Numbered from the stretch's first letter, positions 1-9,355 are shown. The stretch is 64,000 bases of DNA from Pseudoxanthomonas koreensis_A (GCF_041890415.1 NZ_CP169056.1:2914001-2978000); one strand, 5' to 3'. The notes: generated by a model not told the origin, from the letters alone. Translations and numbers: made by a program.

Positions 1-3
1 TAT

Positions 4-372
4 GTGCGTGAACTGGCCGCGACCATGACCGCCTATGCGGTGCTGCTGGTACTTTCGTTCACCCTGCTCAAGCAGGTCGAGGGTACGGCGCTGCGCGCGG
101 TGCTGGCGCTGTTGCCGGTGGCGCCCATCGCCCTGGCGGTGGCCGCCATGGTCCGCTATTTCCGCGGCGTGGACGAACTGCAGCAACGGATCGAACTGGA
201 GGCGGTGAGCCTGGGCAGCGCGCTGCTGGCCCTGCTGTACCTGTCCGGTGGCCTGCTGCAGGCTGCCGACGTCATCGAGCTGCCCGCGGACGCGGTGATG
301 ATCTGGGTGTTTCCGCTGATGTGCCTGAGCTATGGGCTGGCCAAGTTCCGCATCGCCCTGCGATACCGGTGA
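4..372 (+). CDS. Small integral membrane protein, possibly 5'-truncated by the window edge
   Basis: The predicted 122-residue product has four hydrophobic stretches, at about residues 8-22, 29-53, 69-91 and 96-115, and a basic C-terminus. The frame stays open to the left edge, so the GTG used here may not be the true start. It lies 9 bp before a Cro/C1-type regulator gene. Paired membrane protein and small XRE regulator genes are common in this family and suggest co-transcription. No catalytic motif is visible and I do not assign a function. Confidence 0.7.
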   Translation: MRELAATMTAYAVLLVLSFTLLKQVEGTALRAVLALLPVAPIALAVAAMVRYFRGVDELQQRIELEAVSLGSALLALLYLSGGLLQAADVIELPADAVMIWVFPLMCLSYGLAKFRIALRYR

Positions 373-381
373 CACGCGGCC

Positions 382-579
382 ATGAACAATCGCCTGCGCC
401 AATTGCGCGATGGTCGCGGCTGGTCACAGGGCGAGCTGGCCGAGCAGCTCGACGTGTCCCGGCAGACGGTGAACGCGCTGGAGACCGGCAAGTACGATCC
501 CAGCCTGCCGCTGGCGTTCCGCATCGCCCGCCTGTTCGAGCTGCGGATCGAGGACATCTTCATCCCGGACGGCCCCTGA
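382..579 (+). CDS. Small XRE-family (Cro/C1-type) transcriptional regulator
   Basis: This 65-residue protein is almost entirely one helix-turn-helix domain. Residues about 14-42 hold the WSQGELAEQLDVSRQTV recognition region, followed by a conserved ETGKYDPSLPLAF turn. It matches the length of YozG/YgzD-like regulators, which are minimal DNA-binding proteins without a sensor domain. It probably regulates its own transcription unit with the upstream membrane protein gene; that is inference from the 9 bp spacing. Confidence 0.85.
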   Translation: MNNRLRQLRDGRGWSQGELAEQLDVSRQTVNALETGKYDPSLPLAFRIARLFELRIEDIFIPDGP

Positions 580-629
580 CCGCCGGCACCGCACCAACCG
601 CCATGACCCTTGCGAAGGACCATCTCCCG

Positions 630-2132
630 ATGAATCCCGGCACGCTCCGCCTTTCCCTGGCCGCCCTGCTGGCCGCCCTGCTCCCGGCCTGCGGGGGTGG
701 CGACGCCCCGCCCGCCGCCACGTCATCCACCGCCTCGGCACTGCGCCATTACGGCAGCCTGGCGTTCGAACCCTGCACCCTGACCGGCGTGGCCGGCAAC
801 GTGGCCGCGCAGTGCTCGCACCTGGAGGTGCCGGAGGACCGCAACGCGCCGGACGGCCGCCAGTTGCGGCTGAGCCTGGCCTGGCTGCCGGCCGAGGACG
901 ACATGGCCGCCGAGGCGCCGGTGTTCTTCCTGGCCGGCGGCCCCGGCCAGTCGGCCCTGGAGGTCTGGCCGCAGGTGGACCCGGCGTTCGCCCAGGTACG
1001 CCGGCAACGCCACGTGGTACTGGTGGACCAGCGCGGCACCGGCGGCTCCAACCCGCTGGACTGCAGCCTGCCCGACGACGCCGTGCAGCACGACGAGGCG
1101 GCGATCGCGGCGCTGGTGCGCGGCTGCGTGACGGCACTGGCCGATCGCGCCGACACGCGCTTCTACACCACCACCGACGCGGTGGCCGACCTGGACGCGG
1201 TGCGCCAGGCGATCGGTGCCGAACGGCTGGACCTGGTCGGCGTGTCCTACGGCACCCGGGTCGCCCAGCAGTACGCGCGGCGCCATCCGGCGCACGTGCG
1301 CAGCCTGGTGCTGGATGGAGTTGCACCGAACGACCTGGTGGTCGGGGGCGAGTTCGCGCACACCTTCGAGGACGCGCTGAAGCTGCAGTCGGCCCGGTGC
1401 CGGGACCTGCCAACCTGCGCCGAGCGCTTCCCGCAGGATGCGCGTGCGCAACTGGCCACACTGGTCGCACGCCTGGAGGCGGCCCCGGTGCAGGTGGAGT
1501 ACCGCGACCCGGCCAGTGCTCAGGTGCTCCAGGGCACGGTCGATGCGGACACCGTCATCGGCCTGGCATTCCTGTTCTCTTACATGCCGGAGACCGCCGC
1601 GCTGCTGCCGCTGGTGCTGGACGAGGCCGCCGCGGGCCGCTACGCGCCGCTGATGTCGCTGTACGAGCTGATGAAGCGCGGGACCGTGGGCGGCATCACC
1701 CGCGGCATGCAGTGGTCGGTGATCTGCGCCGAGGACGCGGACCGCCACCGCGAGCGCGATAGCGACCGCGACACCCTGCTCGGCCCGGAGGTGGCACGGA
1801 TGTTCTTCGCCGCCTGTGCGCACTGGCCGCACGGCGAGCGCCCCGCCGACTTCACCGCGCCGCTGGAGTCGGACGTGCCGGCGCTGCTGCTGTCCGGCGA
1901 GCTGGACCCGGTGACCCCGCCGCGCTACGCCGAACAGGTGCTGCAGGGCCTGCCCAATGGCCGCCACCTGGTGCTGCGCGGCCAGGGCCACGGCGCGCTG
2001 GCCCGCGGCTGCATGCCGCGCCTGCTTGGCCAGTTCCTGGAATCCACCGACGCGGCCGCGCTCGATGCCGGCTGCCTGGACAGCTTCAGCTACGTGCCGC
2101 CCTTTACCTCGTTCAACGGATGGGAACCCTGA
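630..2132 (+). CDS. Exported alpha/beta hydrolase (S33 / TAP-like) with lipoprotein signal
   Basis: From the ATG at 630 the protein has 500 residues and begins with a hydrophobic signal ending in a lipobox-like LLPAC. The alpha/beta hydrolase core shows an oxyanion motif FLAGGPGQS near residue 100, a nucleophile elbow GVSYG near 204 (serine about 206), the acid in SGELDP near 425, and the histidine in GQGHGAL near 453. This set fits proline iminopeptidase/tripeptidyl aminopeptidase-like S33 enzymes. The ATG at 603 is possible, but the signal peptide favours 630. The substrate cannot be read from sequence. Confidence 0.8.
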   Translation: MNPGTLRLSLAALLAALLPACGGGDAPPAATSSTASALRHYGSLAFEPCTLTGVAGNVAAQCSHLEVPEDRNAPDGRQLRLSLAWLPAEDDMAAEAPVFFLAGGPGQSALEVWPQVDPAFAQVRRQRHVVLVDQRGTGGSNPLDCSLPDDAVQHDEAAIAALVRGCVTALADRADTRFYTTTDAVADLDAVRQAIGAERLDLVGVSYGTRVAQQYARRHPAHVRSLVLDGVAPNDLVVGGEFAHTFEDALKLQSARCRDLPTCAERFPQDARAQLATLVARLEAAPVQVEYRDPASAQVLQGTVDADTVIGLAFLFSYMPETAALLPLVLDEAAAGRYAPLMSLYELMKRGTVGGITRGMQWSVICAEDADRHRERDSDRDTLLGPEVARMFFAACAHWPHGERPADFTAPLESDVPALLLSGELDPVTPPRYAEQVLQGLPNGRHLVLRGQGHGALARGCMPRLLGQFLESTDAAALDAGCLDSFSYVPPFTSFNGWEP

Positions 2133-2166
2133 TGCGCCCTCACCCGATCATGCAAGGAGCCGGACG

Positions 2167-2913
2167 ATGATCCGCGCACACGACCTGCACAAGCGCTTCA
2201 AGACCCGCACCGGCATCGTCGATGCGGTGGCCGGGGTCGGCTTCGAGGCGGCCGATGGCCAGATCACCGGCCTGCTCGGCCCCAATGGCGCCGGCAAGAC
2301 CACCACCCTGCGCATGCTCTACACCCTGATGCAGCCCGACGCCGGGCACATCGAGGTCGACGGCATCGATCCGGCCCGCGACCCGGTGGCGGTGCGCCGC
2401 GCGCTGGGCGTGCTGCCCGACGCGCGCGGTGTGTACAAGCGCCTGACCGCGCGCGAGAACATCGCCTACTTCGCGCGCCTGCACGGGCTGTCGGCGGCAC
2501 GCACGGCCGAGCGCATCGCCGCGCTGTCCTCGGCGCTGGACATGGACGGGATCCTGGATCGCCAGACCGAAGGCTTTTCCCAGGGCCAGCGCACCAAGAC
2601 CGCGATCGCGCGCGCACTGGTGCACGACCCGCGCAACGTGATCCTGGACGAGCCGACCAACGGCCTGGACGTGATGACCACCCGCGCCATGCGCCAGTTC
2701 CTGCTCGGGCTGCGCGCCGAAGGCCGTTGCGTGATCTTCTCCAGCCACATCATGCAGGAGGTGGCTGCGCTGTGTGACCGCATCGTCATCATCGCCAAGG
2801 GGCGGGTGGTGGCGGCCGGCACGGCCGATGAACTGCGGGTCCAGACCGGGCGCGATTCCCTGGAGGACGCCTTCGTCCACGCAATCGGCTCGGAGGAGGG
2901 CCTGCACGCATGA
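2167..2913 (+). CDS. ABC transporter ATP-binding protein, NatA-like
   Basis: This 248-residue ATPase has Walker A GPNGAGKTT (about residues 38-46), an ABC signature in the variant form FSQGQ (about 138-142), Walker B VILDEPT (about 160) and a switch histidine in FSSH. Its stop codon overlaps the ATG of the following permease gene (ATGA at 2910-2913), so the two are translationally coupled. Together they resemble the NatAB sodium-export type of two-gene ABC-2 exporter. Sodium as substrate is only a family guess. Confidence 0.88.
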   Translation: MIRAHDLHKRFKTRTGIVDAVAGVGFEAADGQITGLLGPNGAGKTTTLRMLYTLMQPDAGHIEVDGIDPARDPVAVRRALGVLPDARGVYKRLTARENIAYFARLHGLSAARTAERIAALSSALDMDGILDRQTEGFSQGQRTKTAIARALVHDPRNVILDEPTNGLDVMTTRAMRQFLLGLRAEGRCVIFSSHIMQEVAALCDRIVIIAKGRVVAAGTADELRVQTGRDSLEDAFVHAIGSEEGLHA

Positions 2914-4091
2914 ATCCCCTGGCGACGATGTGGATCGTGATGGGCAAGGAGCTGCGCGACATCGGCCGCGACCGGCGCACCCTGGCCCTGGTCATGCTGC
3001 TGGGCCCGCTGCTGTTCCCGGCGATCATCCTGGGCATGGGCGTGCTGATGGAAAAACGCACCCGGATCCAGACCGAACAGGTCCTGGAAGTCCCCACCGT
3101 GGGCCTGGAGCGCGCACCCAACCTGGTCTCCTACCTGGCCACCCGCGGCATCCACGCCGTGCCCGCGCCCGCCGACCTGGACGTGGCCCTGCGCGAGCAG
3201 CGGGTGGACGTGGGCCTGCACATCAGCGAGGACTTCGCCGCCGACTGGCATGCCGGGCGCCCGGCCCTGGTGGAAGTGGTGCTGGACACCAGCCAGCGCG
3301 ATGCGGAAATCCCGCGCCAGCGCCTGGCCAACGCACTGGCGGCCTACAGCGGCCAGGTCTCCGCGCTGCGGCTGCTGGCCCGCGGCATCGATCCGGCGGT
3401 GGCCCAGCCGGTGGGCACCGGCGTGCGCGACGTGGCCACGCCCGAGGCCAAGCGCGGGCTGGTGCTGTCGATCATGCTGCCCTACTTCCTGATCCTCACC
3501 GCGTTCCTGGGCGGCGCCCCGGTGGTGCTGGACGCCACCGCCGGCGAGCGCGAGCGGCAATCGCTGGAGCCGCTGCTGGCCACCCCGGCCGCGCGTGGCG
3601 CAATCGTCAGCGGCAAGATCGCCGCGGCCTGCGTGCTGGGCCTGGTGTCGATGCTGCTGGCGCTGCTGGCGCTCAAGCTCAGTGCGCAGCTGTCCACCGG
3701 CATCGCCAGGCACCTGGACGTGTCGCTGCTGGCGACCGGCAAGATGCTGTTCGTGCTGCTGCCGATGCTGTTGCTGGGCACCACCCTGCTGACCTTCCTG
3801 GCCGCGGCGGCCAAGAGCCTGAAGGAAGCGCAGAGCCACATGTCCTGGCTGATGCTGATGCCGATGGTCCCGACCATCATCCTGATGGTCAACCCGGTGA
3901 AGACCCAGCTGTGGCAGTACGCGGTGCCGTTCCTGGCCCAGAACCAGCTGCTGCTGCGGGTGATCCGCAGCGAGGCCGTGGGCGTGCAGGCGTGGGCCCT
4001 GTACCTGGGCTGCAGCCTGGGCCTGGCCGCAGCCCTGTGGCTGGCGGCGGTGCTGCGCTACCGGCAGGAACGGCTGGCCATCTCGACCTGA
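2910..4091 (+). CDS. ABC-2 type permease, NatB-like
   Basis: The 393-residue protein has one N-terminal transmembrane segment (about residues 20-45), a long periplasmic part to about residue 180, then a cluster of hydrophobic helices near 185-210, 235-260, 275-305, 310-330 and 355-380. That is the NatB/ABC-2 permease layout. It is encoded immediately after, and overlapping, the ATPase gene. A GTAGGAGCC inverted repeat and a hairpin follow the gene. Confidence 0.85.
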   Translation: MNPLATMWIVMGKELRDIGRDRRTLALVMLLGPLLFPAIILGMGVLMEKRTRIQTEQVLEVPTVGLERAPNLVSYLATRGIHAVPAPADLDVALREQRVDVGLHISEDFAADWHAGRPALVEVVLDTSQRDAEIPRQRLANALAAYSGQVSALRLLARGIDPAVAQPVGTGVRDVATPEAKRGLVLSIMLPYFLILTAFLGGAPVVLDATAGERERQSLEPLLATPAARGAIVSGKIAAACVLGLVSMLLALLALKLSAQLSTGIARHLDVSLLATGKMLFVLLPMLLLGTTLLTFLAAAAKSLKEAQSHMSWLMLMPMVPTIILMVNPVKTQLWQYAVPFLAQNQLLLRVIRSEAVGVQAWALYLGCSLGLAAALWLAAVLRYRQERLAIST

Positions 4092-4115
4092 CCGGGATCG
4101 ACCCGGCAGTCGCCT

Positions 4116-4188
4116 GTAGGAGCCGGTCTTGCCGGCGACCAGCCTGCATGTCCCGGGTCGCGGTCGCCGGCAAGGCCGGCTCCTACGG
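4116..4188. repeat. REP-like inverted repeat pair (GTAGGAGCCGG type)
   Basis: Two arms of about 25 bp, 4116-4140 and 4163-4187, are near-perfect reverse complements built on GTAGGAGCCGGTCTTGCCGG. They match the pattern of REP/SMAG-type palindromes seen between genes in Xanthomonadaceae and pseudomonads. Similar units occur at 31291-31385 and 36592-36616. Confidence 0.8.
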
Positions 4189-4273
4189 GAGGCGTCCAGC
4201 CGCCAGCCAGGCTTGGTGCGATTTGGCGTGTGGTGTGCTGGCGGGAGGCCCCCGCTCCTGGGAGAAGAACCAG

Positions 4274-4303
4274 AAAAAAAGCCCGGCATCGCCGGGCTTT
4301 TTC
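4274..4303. terminator. Bidirectional rho-independent terminator
   Basis: A stem GCCCGGC / GCCGGGC with a short loop is preceded by seven A residues and followed by a T run. It can therefore end both the ABC transporter operon on the plus strand and the TonB-C lipoprotein gene on the minus strand. Confidence 0.85.
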
Positions 4304-4320
4304 CTTGCTGCGGCCCCGGC

Positions 4321-5322
4321 TCACTCGCTCGGGGTGAAAGCCAGGGTACGTCGGGTGGTGATCGCGGTGTCGCCCGGCTCGAACCGCCAGCGGCGCACCG
4401 CAGTGAGCGCCTCGCGGTCGAAGGTGCGCGGCGGACTGGAACGCAGCACCCGCACGTCGCTTACGCTGCCGTCCCGCTCCACCGTGAACTCCACCAGCAC
4501 TTCGCCGGCCACGCCAGCGCGCAACGCTTCGGCCGGATAGCGCGGCTGCGGCATGCTGACCGCACGCAGGGTGCGCTGCGGCGGCGGCGGTGCGGCAGGA
4601 CGCGGAGCCTGCTGCTCGGCCGGGGCCTGGGCGGCACGGCGGGCGGCTTCCTGGCGTTCGGCCTCCTCGCGTTCGGCCTCCAGCCGCGCGGCTTCCTGCT
4701 GCTCGGCCAGGCGCCGCGCAGCCTCGGCTTCGGCCGCCTGCTGCTCGACCTGCCGCTGCTGCTCGGCCTGGGTGCGCGTCTCGGCCTCGGTGCGCGCACG
4801 CGCGGCCTCGGCTTCACTGCGCTGGGCCACCGCCTGCTGCGAGGTGCCGATGCTCTGCTTGATCCGTGGCAACGCCGGTGCGGTGGGATCGGCCTTCTCG
4901 ATCAGCGCGACCAGGCGCTGGGCCTCGGCGAACTGCTCGCGGCCCACGGCCTGCTCGGTGGCGATGACCGTGTACGGCATCAGGTCGGTCAGTGCGCTGT
5001 TGACCGACGGGTCGTCAGGCAGCTTGTCGCGCAGGGCCAGGTAGAACTCCATGGCGTTGTCGCCGGCCGGAGCGTACATGCGGTTCTCGCGCAGCGCCGC
5101 GGTGGCGGCCTCGCGCAACTGGTCGGCACTCATTGCCTGCACGTTGGCGGCCACGGCCGGCGCGGCGGGCGCGTCCTGTGCGGCGGCCGGCGTGCCCTGT
5201 GCCGGTGCGGGGGTGGCTGCGGCCGGTGTGGCCTCCTCCTTCTTGGAGCAGGCGCCCAGCATCAGCGCCAGCAGCAGGCACGCGGCCAACCGCGACTTCG
5301 ACGAATCCGTCATCCAGAGCAT
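4321..5322 (-). CDS. Lipoprotein with TonB C-terminal domain
   Basis: The ATG at 5322, with an upstream purine-rich GGGGGAAA, gives 333 residues beginning with a signal ending LLALMLGAC (lipobox). An Ala/Pro-rich linker follows, then a helical segment, then a strongly charged Gln/Glu/Ala/Arg-rich coiled-coil region (about residues 170-235). The C-terminus is a TonB-C fold: PRYPAEALRAGVAGEV and VRRWRFEPG. The architecture suggests an envelope protein anchored in a membrane that bridges the periplasm, but it lacks the N-terminal transmembrane helix of classical TonB. The true TonB is encoded at 19193. Confidence 0.8.
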   Translation of the reverse strand: MLWMTDSSKSRLAACLLLALMLGACSKKEEATPAAATPAPAQGTPAAAQDAPAAPAVAANVQAMSADQLREAATAALRENRMYAPAGDNAMEFYLALRDKLPDDPSVNSALTDLMPYTVIATEQAVGREQFAEAQRLVALIEKADPTAPALPRIKQSIGTSQQAVAQRSEAEAARARTEAETRTQAEQQRQVEQQAAEAEAARRLAEQQEAARLEAEREEAERQEAARRAAQAPAEQQAPRPAAPPPPQRTLRAVSMPQPRYPAEALRAGVAGEVLVEFTVERDGSVSDVRVLRSSPPRTFDREALTAVRRWRFEPGDTAITTRRTLAFTPSE

Positions 5323-5453
5323 TGTGTTTCCCCCGTGACAAAACCTGTGGTGCCGCGACCTGTCCTTAGCTCGCGCCATTGGACCCGGATTGTCAACCGG
5401 CAGGCGCGAGCCGACAACCCATCCGTTCCCCGGCGCCACGCCGGGCCGCCGCG

Positions 5454-6791
5454 CTATTTGCCGATGCAGAAGCTGGAGAAGATGTGGCCAAGCATCTGGT
5501 CGGCACTGACCCTGCCGATGATGTCGCCAAGGGCATCATGGGCCAGGCGCAACTCCTCGGCGGCCAGCTCCAGGCGGGCGTTGCCCAGCTCGGCCGCAGC
5601 CGCATCGGCATGCCCCAGGGTCTGGCGCAGGCCCTCGACCTGGCGGGCCCGGGCGCTGAATTCACCCTCCGCCGCGTCTGGCGCGCCGGATGCAGCCATG
5701 CGCCGCAGCGCGACATGCAGGGCCTCCAGCCCGGCACCGGTCAACGCCGAGACATGCAAGGTGTCGTCCACCGGTGGTGGCGGTTCGGCCAGCAGGTCGG
5801 CCTTGTTGTGGATCCACAGCCGCAATGGGACCGCGGCCGCTGCGTCGGCAAGGGCGGCGCGACCGGCCCGGGGATCGCGTGCATCGACCACCAGCAGGGC
5901 CAGGTCGGCACGCTCCAGTTCGGCGCGCGCGCGACGCATGCCCTCGCGCTCGATCGCATCGCCGCCCTCGCGCAGGCCGGCGGTATCGGCCAGGACCAGC
6001 TCCAGGCCGTCGATGCGCACGGTCTCGCGCAGCACGTCGCGGGTGGTCCCGGCCACGTCGGCCACGATCGCGCGGGCGTCGCCGGCCAGTGCGTTGAGCA
6101 GCGAACTCTTGCCGGCATTGGGCGGGCCCAGCAGCACTGCATGCAGGCCGTCGCGCAGGCGCCGGCCGCGCTCGGCCTGTTGCAGCAGGGTCAGCAGGCG
6201 TGCGCGAAGTCCGCCCAGTTCGGCAGCCACCTGCGGCAGGCCCAGGGTGTCGATGGGCTCGTCGACGAAGTCGATCGCCGCTTCCACGTGGACGCGCAGG
6301 CGCAGGAGGACCTCGGCGATGGCGGCGATGCGTTGCGAGAACACGCCCTCCAGTGAACGCCGGGCGGCGCGCGCGGCGCGCAGGTCCGCCGCCGCGATCA
6401 GGTCGGCGATGGCCTCGGCCTGGACCAGGTCGAGCTTGCCGTTGAGGAAGGCGCGCTGGCTGAACTCGCCCGGGCGTGCAGGCCGCGCACCCAGTTCGCA
6501 GCAGCGCTCCACCAGCCGGCGCAGCGCGACCGGGCTGCCATGCGCCTGCAGTTCTGCCACGTCCTCGCCGGTGAAACTGTGCGGCGCGGGGAAGGCCAGG
6601 ACGATGCCGTCATCGATCGGCTCGCCATCGGCGGCGGCGAAGCCGGCGCGCAACGCGCGGCGTGGTTGCAGGTCGCGGCCGCTGATGGCGCGTGCGATAT
6701 CCAGTGCCCGCGGCCCCGACAGGCGCACGATGCCCACGCCGCCGGCACCGGGTGCGGTGGCGATGGCGGCGATGGTATCGGTGTGGGCCAT
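5454..6791 (-). CDS. mnmE: tRNA modification GTPase MnmE (TrmE)
   Basis: MnmE works with MnmG to form the cmnm5 modification at wobble uridine of certain tRNAs. The 445-residue product has the N-terminal tetrahydrofolate-binding domain (TIAAIATAPGAGGVGIVRLSG), a helical region, and an inserted G domain with GPPNAGKSSLLN (G1), DVAGTTRD (G2), DTAGL (G3) and NKAD (G4). It ends in FCIGK with the conserved C-terminal cysteine. The ATG at 6791 matches the family N-terminus; upstream in-frame codons add an unlikely extension. Confidence 0.97.
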   Translation of the reverse strand: MAHTDTIAAIATAPGAGGVGIVRLSGPRALDIARAISGRDLQPRRALRAGFAAADGEPIDDGIVLAFPAPHSFTGEDVAELQAHGSPVALRRLVERCCELGARPARPGEFSQRAFLNGKLDLVQAEAIADLIAAADLRAARAARRSLEGVFSQRIAAIAEVLLRLRVHVEAAIDFVDEPIDTLGLPQVAAELGGLRARLLTLLQQAERGRRLRDGLHAVLLGPPNAGKSSLLNALAGDARAIVADVAGTTRDVLRETVRIDGLELVLADTAGLREGGDAIEREGMRRARAELERADLALLVVDARDPRAGRAALADAAAAVPLRLWIHNKADLLAEPPPPVDDTLHVSALTGAGLEALHVALRRMAASGAPDAAEGEFSARARQVEGLRQTLGHADAAAAELGNARLELAAEELRLAHDALGDIIGRVSADQMLGHIFSSFCIGK

Positions 6792-6930
6792 GGGCAACGG
6801 AGTTGGGCGCTGGGGCGGTGACCAAGCGTAGCCGTTCACGTGCAGGCTGCGGCACTGCTTCGGCGCCGGGTGCCGACCCGGCGGTCGGAATCCTGCTCAT
6901 GCCCGGCGATGGTTCTTGCGGCGCCGGATG

Positions 6931-6960
6931 CACGAAGCCCGCCATGTGGCGGGCTTCGTG
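6931..6960. terminator. Hairpin downstream of yidC
   Basis: A near-perfect 13 bp stem, CACGAAGCCCGCC paired with GGCGGGCTTCGTG, lies between mnmE and yidC, just beyond the yidC stop. There is no clear U tract, so it may act as an attenuator or 3'-end stabiliser rather than a full intrinsic terminator. Confidence 0.6.
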
Positions 6961-6981
6961 TCCGGTCCAGCGCGATGCGGC

Positions 6982-8700
6982 CTACTTGGCCGGCGTGGCC
7001 TTCGGTGCCGGTTCGCCGTGGCGCTTCATCATCCACCACTGCTGCAGCAGGCCCAGGGCGCCGTTGGTCACCCAGTACAGCACCAGGCCGGCGGGGAAGA
7101 AGGCCATCATCACGCCGAATGCGACCGGCATGAACTGCATCATCTTCTGCTGCATCGGGTCCATGCCCGGCGCCGGCTGCAGCTTCTGGGTGAACCACAT
7201 CACCACCACGTTGATCACCGGCAGGATGAAGTACGGGTCGCGCGCGGTCAGGTCCTGGATCCAGCCCACCCACGGCGCATGCCGCAACTCCACCGACTCC
7301 ACCAGCACCCAGTACAGGGCCAGGAACACCGGCATCTGCACCAGGATCGGCAGGCAGCCACCCATCGGGTTGATCTTTTCCTTCTTGTACAGCTCCATCA
7401 TGGCGACCTGGAACTTCTGCTTGTCGTCGCCGTAACGCTCCTTGAGCTGCTGGATGCGCGGCTGGAACTTGCGCATCTTGGCAAAGCTCTTGTACTGGGC
7501 CGCCGACAGCGGATACATCAGCGCCTTGATGATCAGCACCAGGCCGATGATCGCCCAGCCCCAGTTGCCGACCAGGCCGTAGACCATGTTGAGCACCCAG
7601 AACAGGCCCTCGCCCAGGATCGCCAGGATCGAGAACTGGCTGTAGTCCACCGCCCGTTCCAGGCCGGGGACGTCCTGCGCGCGGATCTGCGAAACCAGCT
7701 TCGGGCCCACGTACAGGCGCGCGCTGCTGACGGCGGTGGCGCCCGGGGCCACCTGCACCGGCGCGCCCATCTCGCGCACCAGGGCGCCGGTGGCGTGCTG
7801 GTCCAGCGAGATGGTCGACGGCTTGCCGCCCTCCGGGATCCAGGCGGTGAAGAAATGGTGCTGCAGCATCGCCACCCAGCCGCTGCTGACCTGCTGGTTG
7901 ACCTTGCCGTCCTCCAGGTAGTCCTCGTCGAACTTGCGCCGCTGGTAGCTGCCGTCATACCAGGCCGCGCCGTTGAAGCTGAACGATTCGGGCCGGGTAT
8001 AGCCACGCTCGATCTGCGGCGGGGTGCGGATCAGCTGGCGGTAGACCTGGCCCTGCCATGGGCTGCTGCCCTGGTTGACGATCTCGTCGCGCACTTCCAC
8101 CGCATAGGCGCCTCGACGCACGGTATAGGTGCGCAGGATGCGCACGCCGTCGGCGCCCTGCCACACGAATGGCACCGCCACCGCATCCTGGCCCTCGGCC
8201 AGGGCGTACTGGCGTTCGCTCCCGACCGGGGTGAACCCGTTCACGTGCCTGGGCGCGGCCGCCGTGCTGCTGACCCAGCCGCTCTGTGCTGCGTAGAAGT
8301 CGTCCGCGGCGGTACTGAACAGGCGCACCGGCTCGCTGCCGGACTGGCGGCTCTGGGGGAACTGCAACAGGTCGGCCTGGAGCACGCTGCCACCATCCAG
8401 GACCAGGCGCAGTACGTCGCTGGTCACTGTCACCGTGGCGGCATCGGCCGCAGCGGGCGCCGATTCGACAGCGGCGGCAGCGGCAGTGGCGACGGGGACC
8501 GGCACGGCGGCATCGGCAGGCACGGGCGCGGCAGCGGCCGGAACGGCGTCGGGCACCGCGCCGGCGCCGAGTTGCGCGGCGGCCGCCGTGGCGGGCGCGG
8601 GAGCGGGCGGCGGGGCGGCCTTCTCCTTGTTCCACTCCATCCACAGCAGCATCGCCACCATCAGCCAGGCGAAGATCAGGAATACGCGGGTCTGGTTCAT
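6982..8700 (-). CDS. yidC: Membrane protein insertase YidC
   Basis: YidC inserts and folds inner-membrane proteins with or without SecYEG. The 572-residue product starts MNQTRVFLIFAWLMVAMLLW (first transmembrane segment), then an Ala/Pro-rich linker and the large periplasmic beta domain typical of gram-negative YidC. The conserved core of about five membrane segments lies after residue 350, with PMGGCLPILVQMPVFLALYW. The start at 8700 overlaps the rnpA stop by 4 bp, the usual coupling in this cluster. Confidence 0.97.
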   Translation of the reverse strand: MNQTRVFLIFAWLMVAMLLWMEWNKEKAAPPPAPAPATAAAAQLGAGAVPDAVPAAAAPVPADAAVPVPVATAAAAAVESAPAAADAATVTVTSDVLRLVLDGGSVLQADLLQFPQSRQSGSEPVRLFSTAADDFYAAQSGWVSSTAAAPRHVNGFTPVGSERQYALAEGQDAVAVPFVWQGADGVRILRTYTVRRGAYAVEVRDEIVNQGSSPWQGQVYRQLIRTPPQIERGYTRPESFSFNGAAWYDGSYQRRKFDEDYLEDGKVNQQVSSGWVAMLQHHFFTAWIPEGGKPSTISLDQHATGALVREMGAPVQVAPGATAVSSARLYVGPKLVSQIRAQDVPGLERAVDYSQFSILAILGEGLFWVLNMVYGLVGNWGWAIIGLVLIIKALMYPLSAAQYKSFAKMRKFQPRIQQLKERYGDDKQKFQVAMMELYKKEKINPMGGCLPILVQMPVFLALYWVLVESVELRHAPWVGWIQDLTARDPYFILPVINVVVMWFTQKLQPAPGMDPMQQKMMQFMPVAFGVMMAFFPAGLVLYWVTNGALGLLQQWWMMKRHGEPAPKATPAK

Positions 8701-9152
8701 TCGGGCACGCAAGCTCGGCCGGTGGAGGCATCCGGCATGGGATCGGAAGGGGAAGTCGGCACAGGGGCCGCGGGCATTGTGCCGTCGGCGCCCGGTGCGG
8801 GCAATGCGCCGGCCTTGCGCAGCAGGCGCATCAGCGCATCGACAATCTGTGCGTGGCTGGCGCGGGCGGCGGCGGGACGAGCCACCACCACGTAGTCGCC
8901 ACCAGCCATTTGCGGGCGCAGCCGGCGCACGGTTTCGCGCAGGATCCGCTTGATCCGGTTGCGGCCGACGGCGCGCTGGTCAACCTTGCGCGAGACCGCC
9001 TGGCCCAGGCGGGCGGCGCCTGGGCCGGGCAGCCAGTGCAGGCCGAGCAGCGGATCGCCGGAGCGGCGGCCACCCTCGAACACGCGGGTGTAATCGACAC
9101 GCGAACGGACCCGGGCGCTGCGAGGGAATCGCGCGCGCGGGTCCGTGGTCAT
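8697..9152 (-). CDS. rnpA: Ribonuclease P protein component
   Basis: RnpA binds the RNase P RNA and helps 5' maturation of tRNAs. The protein has the family signature RNRIKRILRETVRRL in its middle and the aromatic/basic N-terminal patch (ARFPRSARVRSRVDYTRVF). From the ATG at 9152 it is 151 residues, long because of a Pro/Ala/Ser-rich C-terminal tail. ATGs at 9164 and 9176 are also in frame, so the exact start is uncertain. It follows rpmH and overlaps yidC. Confidence 0.93.
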   Translation of the reverse strand: MTTDPRARFPRSARVRSRVDYTRVFEGGRRSGDPLLGLHWLPGPGAARLGQAVSRKVDQRAVGRNRIKRILRETVRRLRPQMAGGDYVVVARPAAARASHAQIVDALMRLLRKAGALPAPGADGTMPAAPVPTSPSDPMPDASTGRACVPE

Positions 9153-9214
9153 TGCTGCAGGCATCGCGGCGGCCATGTGCCCGCGCCAGGGCGCGGGGAC
9201 GGGCCTGCGCGCGA

Positions 9215-9355
9215 TCAGGCGCTGAGGCGCTTGCGGCCCTTGGCGCGGCGACGCGCCAGGATCTTGCGGCCGCCGACGGTCTTCATCCGTGCACGGAAGC
9301 CGTGGTCGCGCTTGCGCTTGAGGTTGCTGGGCTGGTACGTGCGCTTGGTGGCCAT
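9215..9355 (-). CDS. rpmH: Large ribosomal subunit protein bL34
   Basis: Reading the minus strand from the ATG at 9355 gives a 46-residue, very basic protein beginning MATKRTYQPSNLKRKRDHGF and ending GRKRLSA. This is the complete bL34 sequence pattern. It sits at the conserved position divergent from dnaA. Confidence 0.97.
   Translation of the reverse strand: MATKRTYQPSNLKRKRDHGFRARMKTVGGRKILARRRAKGRKRLSA

Noticed and set aside
723..1991. Long minus-strand frame over the S33 hydrolase gene
   Set aside because: Typical antisense shadow in GC-rich DNA: low-complexity His/Gln/Arg-rich product with no domain, opposite a gene with clear catalytic motifs.
4129..6831. 900-residue plus-strand frame over the TonB-C lipoprotein and mnmE
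   Set aside because: Runs through a terminator and opposite two well-supported genes; Arg/Ser-rich shadow.
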